A DNA stretch of 42,288 bases from Lojkania enalia (taxonomy: Eukaryota > Ascomycota > Dothideomycetes > Pleosporales): the NCBI GenBank assembly GCA_010094045.1, contig ML986627.1, forward strand, positions 1,587 through 43,874. Direction: 5' to 3'. Position numbers and translations under genes: made by a program. The notes under the pieces were generated by a model, which saw nothing but the letters and a program-made list of their open reading frames with translations, did no database searches and had not been told where the DNA came from. Positions 35,208 through 42,288 of this stretch are shown one piece after another (the first letter of the stretch is position 1; every line of letters begins with the position of its first letter).

Positions 35208-38200
35208 TTTAAGATATAGCTAATTTACTGCTAGCTGCGTACTCTACTAGCTAGGTTAAAAAGAACTAGGTAGAGAACTTTATTAAACGTACGCCTAAGT
35301 TTAAGGTTAAATTTAATCGAAAGTACGACTATTTAAAAGCTAAATATAAGGATTCTAAAGTTATAGGAGGCTAGTTCTACCTTATATAGAATATAAAGGC
35401 TAAGTATAGTATTATTAACGAAAATATATATAACTTTAATAAATTAAGCTTTATAATAGATATAATATTAATAGAAGTAGTAGTTACTAGCTCTAAGAAA
35501 CGGAATTAACTAAAGTAGCTTTAGCTAGGTAATTACGAGTAGACTATAGTTATCTAGGGTATTAACGTGATAGGATAGGTAATACTACCTTTTATTATCT
35601 TTACAGGTATCTACCACCTCTCTATATAGTATAAAGAAGACGATATTCTATTAACCTAGGCTATATAGGTTACTAATAACAGCTAGACGATAAATAATAT
35701 TAGTATTAAGTAGTTAAAGCACTTTAATACGTATATAAAGGATTGTACTATTAGTATATATCGATTGTTAATTCTCGATAGCTATAAAAGTTATAACTTA
35801 CTTAAATTTAGGCAGCTCTACGAGGAAAAGAATATTATTACTCTCTATATACCTCTACATTTATTATACCTACTACAACTACTAGATATAGGTTATTTCT
35901 CGCCTTTAAAGACTACGTATAGGTGCTAAGTTGAGTAGCTAATATATAGTTATATTAACTATATTATAAAAATCGAGTTTTTACCCTACTTTAAAGCAGC
36001 TTTTAACGTAGCAATTATAAAAAGTAATATTCTAAGTAGTTTTCGAGGCGCTAATCTAGTTCTATTTAACCTAGATATAGTACTATTAAAGCTTAAAGTT
36101 CGACTATATACGTTAATATCTTCTATAGTTAAAGATACCCCTTAGAAGTTAAAAATACTAAGTAATCCTATTAAATTTAGGTCTTAATCTATATACGTTT
36201 AATTAAGAGTTTAAAAGTACCTAGATAGCTTATCTACTTTAATAATAGAAGCGTTTAAATAGTTTATAAAGGGTACTATATATATAATATATAAAAATAT
36301 ACTATTATACGCTTAGGTCGCTAAGCTTTAAGTAGCTAATAAGGCTGCTATACAACGTCGATTATATAAAAGAAAGTATATATAGAAGGAAGGCAACCTA
36401 ACAATTAAAAAAGGCGCTCGATTAACTACTCTAAAAGAGTTTAGTACTCATACTAATAGGAAGAAGGGTAGAAAGAAGGCGCGCGTTAATAGAGGCTAGC
36501 CGACTTAAAGGCGCTGTAGGTAGTATAGTAAGGCTAAGTATAACTCGCGGACGTGTAAAAATAATACTATAGATATAGAAGAATAGGCTACTATACTATA
36601 TAGTATAATAGAATATAAGAAAGTATAATATTTTGCGAAAAGTAGTTACGATTTTAGTATAGTTTTAGTATTATAATCAGCTCGCTTAGATAATCAGCTT
36701 GCTTATATTATACGTTAATAAGTTTTAATATTACTAAATCCTACTATAAATTATTATTAATTAAGCCTTTAGTTTATATATATTACTAGGTATTTTAGTC
36801 TTTTAGAGGGTAGTCTCTAGTATAGGTAGTATCGGCGTATATAGCTTAATATTAAGCTTTAATAGTACCGCTTCTAGATTATATAGTACTATTCTAGCGC
36901 CTTAAAAACTTATATAAATATTAGCTTCTATAATTAATTAATTATAGGCTATTTTAAAGGCTAGAAGAAAGGTAGTCTTATTAATATAGTTAATATAATC
37001 GTGTACTAAAGCTAAGATTTCAGTACTATACGCGCGCTTTAATAGCGAGAAGTAGCTTATATTAAGTAGCTATAGTAGATATAATAAATATAGCGGTATA
37101 TAGAGATAGAAAATCTTTTCCTTCTTATAGATCTCTTAAAATTCAAGTAAAACGTAGCTATTATAGCTGTTAATAACTAGTAATCGATAGGTATCTATTA
37201 TATAGCTCTTTATATACTAATTAAAGTACTTAAGCTAGGTAATACTAATCTTATTATTTGTCTAGCTATTATTACTAGTTATAATCGCCTAATCGCCTAG
37301 TATATTATTACTCTTATACTAATAAGATAGGTGGTAGACGCTCTTAAAAATAATAAGTATTAGAATTATCTAGCCGATCGTATTAATTACTAAGATTATT
37401 ATAGTTTATTTATAATCGCCCGGCTAAATAGCTTTTGTATAATAATTCTCTAACCTTATAACAACTAGCTAAGCTAATATTTAGCCTATAATAAAGCCTA
37501 TCTTATTAAAATTATAGATATCCTTATCTTAAATTCTATACTTCCCCTTTATACCCTATAGAAGCTAGAACTACGTGTCTATAATTATTAGATCTTCGTA
37601 TAGAGCTTACTACTAATTATAAGAACGGTTTAATTAGATTCTAAAATGCTCGGTATACTATATAAAGTTTTAAGGCTAGTAGATACTAACCTAACTAGTA
37701 CTACGCTTAGCTAATAGTCTATTTACTATAGCTCGTACACCGTCGATTATAGGCGGAAATCCTCGTAAATCCTAATTAAAGATATAACTAATAAGTACCT
37801 CCTCTTTAGTCTTTATAAACTTCTTTAAATTCGGCTTACTATCGCGTTATATAACTATTCTAGTACGTTAAAGGTAGAGAGTACTTTAAGAGCAGTAAAA
37901 AGTTGTTATAGTACTATTCTCGGTTAAAACTTAACCTTAATTAATAGCTAAAATTATAAGAATAATTTGTAATTCTTTATAGGTTAATTATATATTACTA
38001 TATTAAGCTATTAGGCGTTAATTTAGGTAGGCTATTAAAAGTTTAGTAAGGTAATAGCTCGCTTATACTAACAGCTCGCTTATAAACTATGTTATACCTA
38101 TACTACCCTTACTATACTACCCGAACCAGCTACTAGTAATAGTTATTAGCTATTAGCTAGAATATAACCGACTTATTATAAATATAAAAGAGGAAGGTTT

Positions 38201-38389
38201 TATTAACCCAGCTAGTTTATATAGTAGTATAGACCTAGCTTCTATAAAAATCTATATAATATAGATACTTCTATTCTTTATATAATATTTTAATATTTAT
38301 ATATAGTATATAGTAATAGAGTTAACTACCTAAAGTACAATTAATTAACTATATATAAACGTCTATAATATTACGTTATATTATCTACT

Positions 38390-39530
38390 ATTATATATTA
38401 TAAATAAGAATACACTTATTAATATATTTAAAAAGATCTAAAGTAAACTAGATTCTTTATAATAGAAGAATAAGATACTAGTAGAGGCTTTAGTAACCTA
38501 GGAGAACTATTATAAGTTAGACCTTAAAGCGATATAAAGAGAATTTAATAGCCGTTAAATAGCTACTTCTCTACTAGCTACTAGTATATTAATAGTAATA
38601 GAACTATTACCTGTCCTTAGCTTAACTTAGTTTATAACTCTAACTTCTAAATAGATATCTATATTAACCTTTAATCTACTTAAAACTATATATAACCTAT
38701 ATTTCTATTCTAACTACTTATTTAACCTTCTAATATTTTCTAGTAAATATTTAGAGCTTTTATACTTTATTAGAAAACTCTACTATAAACTAGAAGAAAA
38801 TACTAAATAATACCTAACTAAACGTACCTATCTTCTATATATCTATTCCCGCCTAGAATAAGACCTAGTAATATTAGTTAACCTATTAATAGATAAGAGT
38901 ATTAACTCTATAGACAGCTTAGTCGCCTTTTTAAAATCTATCTATAACAACTAGAATAAGAAGACTATAGTATAGAGTAAGTTAGAAACTTTAAAATAAG
39001 GTTAAAACAGGTTCCCTATTTACTTTACTAAATTCTAATACCTAATTATAGATACTAAACTAAATAAGACTAGATAAATTATATATCTCTAATATTTTCT
39101 CTCTAATAAACTCTACTGTATTATAATAGGTATTATAATACCTAGCATCTAAAACAACTATACTAACCTAATTTTCCTATATAATATTAACCTATATTAT
39201 CTATCTAGTAACTATTATAAATAACTAAAGTATTATACTACTTATTAAAAGAACTTAAATATTATAGAACTTAATACTTTTAACTATATATTTATAAGTT
39301 CTAATAAATAAGAAAGATACTACTGTAAAAAATGCTATTATAAGTATAATAGTAAGAGATATATTTTACTAGAATATAATACCCCTCTACTATTAATCTA
39401 TTAAGAGTTTTAGAGCTCTACTATACCTTATAGATTCTACTCTTAATCTTCTAACTAATCCTCTAACTAATTTTTAATACGCTTATTATCTTATAAATAA
39501 AGCTATTATTCTTACTCTTTAATATAGCTA
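38390..39530 (+). pseudogene. gag: G2 Gag (capsid and zinc knuckle)
   Basis: Forward frame 3. A gypsy-type capsid region is readable at about 38880-39120: SLVAFLKSIYNN, SKLETLKQG, FPIYFTKFQYLIID, matching the Gag pattern with Leu-rich helices and F-x-x-Y-F-x-x-F. A CCHC-type knuckle begins at 39324 (C-K-K-C, both TGT/TGC codons kept), with later ligands changed to Tyr. A Ser-rich tail follows. The N-terminal region is weakly conserved and the start uncertain. Stops are at former Gln/Trp codons. Protease follows in another frame. Confidence 0.7.
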
Positions 39531-39900
39531 GCTTTACTAACTAGAATATTGCTAAAAGGTTTATTTTAGAAGTAAATTACTTTTTAAAACTACGCTTATA
39601 CTAAATCTCTATATATTTATAAAAATAGCTTCTATAGAAATAGTTATAAAACTATTAGATCCTAGCTTCTTTTTTAATCTATTAAGATCTAGTCTAGTAA
39701 GATATTAATATTCTTATTAATACTTAGGCTACTAGTTATAGCTATATCTATAAAAACCTTATATATATTCTAAAACTCTAAAAGATATAACTCTTATATA
39801 ACTTATATCTAACCGGCTTTAATAGAGAAGTCTTCTATAAAAAGACTATTTTCTACTTAATTATCTTAATTTTCTAATACTTAAATTAGGCTAGTAAATA
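39482..39900 (+). pseudogene. G2 aspartic protease fragment
   Basis: Forward frame 2, shifted by one base back from Gag. The active-site stretch reads ILINTQATSYSYI at about 39710-39750, where ILIDTGATSYSYI-like sequence is expected (Asp to Asn, GGA/Gly position now a stop). KNLIYILKL and LTGFN follow. The reading ends around 39900, before a G-rich repeat, and no reverse transcriptase follows in the window. Confidence 0.6.
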
Positions 39901-39920
39901 GAGTATATAATACCTTACCT

Positions 39921-40090
39921 AGGTTAAGGTTGGGTTTAAAGTTCTTAATATTAGAGTTAGAATTAAGGTAGGGTTTTTAGTACTAGAGTATAGGTTAGAT
40001 AAGGGTTCTTAGTATTAAGGTTAAAGTTATGGTAGGGTTCTTAGTATTAGAGTATAAGATTAAAGTAGGGGTACTTTATAGGGTTCCTCT
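39921..40090 (+). repeat. G-rich degenerate tandem repeat
   Basis: About five units of roughly 31-39 bp around AGGGTTCTTAGTATTAGAG followed by TATAAGGTTAAAGT. G sits on one strand only, unusual in this RIP-saturated sequence. It marks the point where readable G2 sequence ends. No telomere-type TTAGGG array is formed. Confidence 0.7.
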
Positions 40091-40140
40091 ATAATTATAG
40101 GAAATAATTATATATTATATATTTATTATATATTATATAT
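40091..40140. other. AT-only spacer
   Basis: Short run of alternating TATATTATATATT after the G-rich repeat; no gene or motif seen. Confidence 0.6.
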
Positions 40141-40800
40141 TAAATATTTATTACTATAAATTATTATAGTAGAAAACTAGTTTTATTTAAAATAGCCTTT
40201 TCTAAGCCTAAAACTATCTAGAGATTATAATTCTAATCTAATAGAAGACTAAACTTCTTATAGTATCACTTTACTAAATATATATTCTTATTTTAAATAG
40301 TAACCTACTTTACATAAATTACGTTTATATTATAATCTAATATAGTTAGTATTATATAGTATAAATTATATAAAAAAATATATACCTTTAAAAAACCTAA
40401 TAAGAAAAATCTTAATAAACTTTTAAAGAGCCTTAATTATATTCTATTACTAACGTATCTTACTATTATAGGTATTCTCCTAAACTACGGTAGTAATTTT
40501 ATAGATTAGCCGCGAAAAAGAGAGCTTTTAAAGGAAGAGTTTAATACTCTTCTAATATTATTTAATCTATTAAAGTGCGACAGCTATATTTTATTAGTAT
40601 ATAACTGTAATAAAAACCTATAATAACTTACTCCTAGAGTAATAGCAACGCTTTACTAGCGTAGGTTTTACTAGTATAAGTACTTTATAAGCTAATTTAG
40701 TAGCGAGCTATTTTTAAAGAGATTTACTACTTATTAGAACGATTTTAGATTGTACTATTTCTTAAGTATAAGATATTACGTATTAATAGTAGTAGAGTAG
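40141..40800 (+). pseudogene. Unidentified coding relic 1
   Basis: Forward frame 1 shows protein-like sequence with stops only at likely Gln/Trp codons: KKPNKKNLNKLLKSLNY near 40390, then LNYGSNFID, RELLKEEFNTLL and FNLLKCDSYILLVY up to about 40610, and ELFLKRFTTY near 40710. I do not recognise a family, and no RT, integrase or DDE motif is visible. It could be another part of a mobile element. The lower frequency of stops compared with other frames is the evidence that it once coded. Boundaries are approximate. Confidence 0.4.
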
Positions 40801-41262
40801 AGTAGTTAACGTTAATAATTAAGGTTGGTAGTATAAAGCTAAGTTAAGGTTCGTTAATAGATACTTAAAATATAAATATAGATGCTAAGATATATATATA
40901 TTAAAAGCTAGTACTAAATTAAGATTATAAAGTAAAGCTAATAAGGTGTTTAGATGTATATTATAAGAATACTATAATAAAAAACTATAATAACTTACTA
41001 TTTTATAAAACTAGTAGTACGCTTTTTAGTAATAGTTTTTTATACTAAACTAACTAATATTTTATATTTATTTAGATGTATATATATTTTATTATTACTT
41101 CTATCTAATTTACGCTAGTAGATAGTATATATACTTATCGCGTTAAGCCTGATACTCTATTATAACTCTTCTTTCTATTATACTCTTATTAGTATAACTC
41201 TAAATCTTTAATTTATTATATACTTTTTTTATAGTTTCTATAAAATATTAACTATTAAAGTA
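40801..41262. other. Stretch without recognisable feature
   Basis: AT-rich sequence with RIP signature. I see no readable frame, terminal repeat or known element. Confidence 0.5.
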
Positions 41263-42288
41263 GAGTCTATTAACAACAATTTTCTCGATAGTCTAGATAG
41301 CTTACTACTACTAAAGCTACTAGAGCTACTAGTTAGCTTCGACTAAGATAAGTAGGCGAAGTTAATATAGGTAAAGAATTATACTAGTCTTTTATTATAG
41401 TTTACTAATAAATATAGGGCTGGTAGTTAGAAGATTATAAAATTAAATACGTTCTTTTACTACGCGATTAAACTGGTTCTTAAAAAGGCCGTTTAACTAA
41501 CCTTATAGTACCCTTTAAGGGTACACTTAGTAATACTAAGCGCGCTATCTAATAGAGAGATAAGGCTATATTACTTACTACTAAGAAAAAGGCTATTAAG
41601 AGTACCTATACTACTAATCGCTCTACTAAAAGTACTAAGAAGAGGCAGTTATAGAAAAGTGCTAAATATATAGTATTAGAGGAAGAAGAAAAAAAAAAGA
41701 TGTTAGATAAAGCTATTAAAGCTATAGCAGAGAAGCGTTTTAACGATTATAAGTCTAGTAAGTTATTATAGTTATTTATTATATATATATATATTTATAA
41801 GTAAATAGGTAATTAATTAAAAGTAAAGCTAAAGGCTATCTACTTAAAATAGAAGTATATCGACTAAGAGATTAGCCTTAGACGTTACTAAGCAGTTCTA
41901 TTAAAGGCTACTAGTTAAAAGAAAGATATATCTACTATATAAGAATCAGCTCGTAGTCTATTACGGGTATATAGCTCTAGAAGGGCTGTATAGAAGGTTA
42001 TATATAAGATATACTAAGATAGCCTTCTTAAACTATAAAATAATAGCTTTAAAAGTAAGAATACTTAAAATAAATAGTAAGAGTTTATTAAGGAACTATC
42101 TAAGGAAGAGTTAGCTATAGTCTTAGAATTAGAGTAGAAGTAAGTTTATTATATTTTTTATTATATCTATTTATTATAGATATATACTAATTACTACTCT
42201 AAATATTAAGAGCTTCTATTAGTATATAATTAATTCGATAATAATCTTCTTCTCGATTCGAACTTACCCTATATTAAAGGTATTAAAA
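41263..42288 (+). pseudogene. Unidentified coding relic 2, runs off the window
   Basis: Forward frame 3, readable from about 41560 to the window end. A basic Lys/Thr/Ser-rich stretch (TTKKKAIKST, STKSTKKRQL) leads into EEEEKKKMLDKAIKAIAEKRF at about 41679-41740, probably a coiled coil. After a degraded part the frame continues (AVLLKATS, ESARSLLRVYSSRRAV, EFIKELSKEELAIVLELE near 42090-42140) to LLLDSNLPYIKGI at the end. The composition suggests a nucleic-acid-binding or structural part of an element protein, but I cannot name it. The left limit is uncertain. Confidence 0.45.

Larger units (their letters stand above)
29569..36628 (+). pseudogene. A4 transposase, split by Cop2
   Basis: Collinear with A2. 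The psq-like N-terminus is in 29569-29835, the remainder in 35213-36628. The second site reads IL-D-S-Y-K-S-Y near 35776-35800 and keeps Asp (the following Gly is Ser). The third reads LLDIGYF near 35885-35905 with Asp kept. The zinc knuckle at 36515-36556 keeps its first and last Cys (TGT 36515, TGT 36554), the best preserved knuckle of family A; the second Cys and the His are Tyr. Many stops at former Gln/Trp. Confidence 0.85.
29467..36715 (+). mobile_element. pogo-type transposon A4, carrying Cop2
   Basis: Flanked by TA (29465-29466, 36716-36717) inside C2. Left end ACGTATAGTATAAGCGAG; right end the inverse of ACGTATAATATAAGCAAG. Length 7249 bp; minus Cop2 (5372) and its 5-bp duplication it is 1872 bp, equal to A2. 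Own sequence: 29467-29835 and 35208-36715. Confidence 0.94.
29060..38000 (-). pseudogene. C2 transposase, split by A4
   Basis: Collinear with the C1 transposase. The C-terminal part with the knuckle remnant is in 29060-29466, the DDE core and DNA-binding half in 36718-38000. It is more mutated than C1 in the left part: knuckle Cys codons of C1 have become Tyr here. Some TG/CG sites survive on the right. Not functional. Confidence 0.8.
28992..38092 (-). mobile_element. pogo-type transposon C2, carrying A4
   Basis: Flanked by TA (28990-28991, 38093-38094) inside the G2 LTR. Ends read ATATAGTTTATAAGCGAG on the left and the inverse of ACATAGTTTATAAGCGAG on the right. Length 9101 bp; subtracting A4 plus TA (7251) leaves 1850 bp, identical to C1. 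Its own sequence is 28992-29466 and 36718-38092. Transposase on the minus strand. Confidence 0.92.
28965..38370 (+). repeat. G2 5' LTR, 303 bp in two pieces
   Basis: Pieces 28965-28991 and 38095-38370 join across C2 at the TA in CACCTC-TA-TACC and add up to 303 bp, the G1 LTR length, with the same order of motifs (CTATACTAC, CCAGCTACTAGTAAT, GAGGAAGGTTTTA, ATAGTATAGACCTAG). Confidence 0.88.
28965..39900 (+). mobile_element. Ty3/gypsy element G2, 5' part, LTR split by C2
   Basis: Same family as G1 by its LTR. The 5' LTR starts at 28965 (also seen at 27584 in the duplicated block), is cut by C2, and resumes at 38095-38370. Gag and protease follow to about 39900. No reverse transcriptase was found after that, so G2 is truncated or rearranged near 39900. 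G2 lies in the N-terminal end of D, in the same direction as G1. Confidence 0.8.

Noticed and set aside
20785..38370. The two 303-bp G LTRs as ends of a single element enclosing D.
   Set aside because: The left LTR follows pol and a polypurine tract, so it is a 3' LTR. The right one precedes gag, so it is a 5' LTR. They belong to two elements.
39921..40090. Telomeric repeat.
   Set aside because: The GGGTT-containing units are 31-39 bp and irregular, not TTAGGG arrays.
1..42288. Extreme AT content suggested mitochondrial DNA.
   Set aside because: pogo, gypsy and copia elements with RIP are nuclear; no mitochondrial gene or tRNA seen.

Overview
This window is a transposon graveyard from a filamentous ascomycete fungus (Pezizomycotina; I cannot name the genus). 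Nearly every C in a CA context, on either strand, has become T, the signature of repeat-induced point mutation (RIP). In positions 1-120 I count about 29 TA, 2 CA and no TG. Reading frames stay aligned for kilobases but are full of TAA/TAG at former Gln and Trp codons, and many catalytic Asp codons now read Asn. I found no intact gene, RNA gene or host gene.

The window resolves into a nested stack of elements, which I label with letters. Left part (1-21087): a Ty3/gypsy chromovirus (J) broke a pogo/Fot1-type DNA transposon (F), and F seems to sit in a second gypsy element (G1). G1 is also split by pogo element A1 (5721-14823) and pogo element E (16903-19272). A1 itself carries pogo element B (6857-8722) and a Ty1/copia element, Cop1 (8995-14352). 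Middle part (21088-27583): a pogo element (D) is split by pogo element C1, a short LTR element without coding capacity (H), and pogo element A2. Right part (28965-about 39900): a second G element (G2) whose 5' LTR holds pogo element C2, which holds A4, which holds copia element Cop2. The last 2 kb are unidentified coding relics.

The reconstruction is supported by arithmetic. With nested insertions and one target duplication removed, three copies of A are each 1872 bp, both C copies are 1850 bp, both G LTRs are 303 bp and both H LTRs are 217 bp. Pogo elements are flanked by TA, copia elements by 5-bp duplications (AAATT, TTTAA).

Two 10-N gaps are each flanked by near-identical sequence (506 and 1371 bp), most simply explained as overlapping contig ends that were not merged. 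The real locus is then about 1.9 kb shorter. RIP is heaviest in the outer elements and lighter in parts of Cop1, Cop2, B and E, which agrees with the nesting order.
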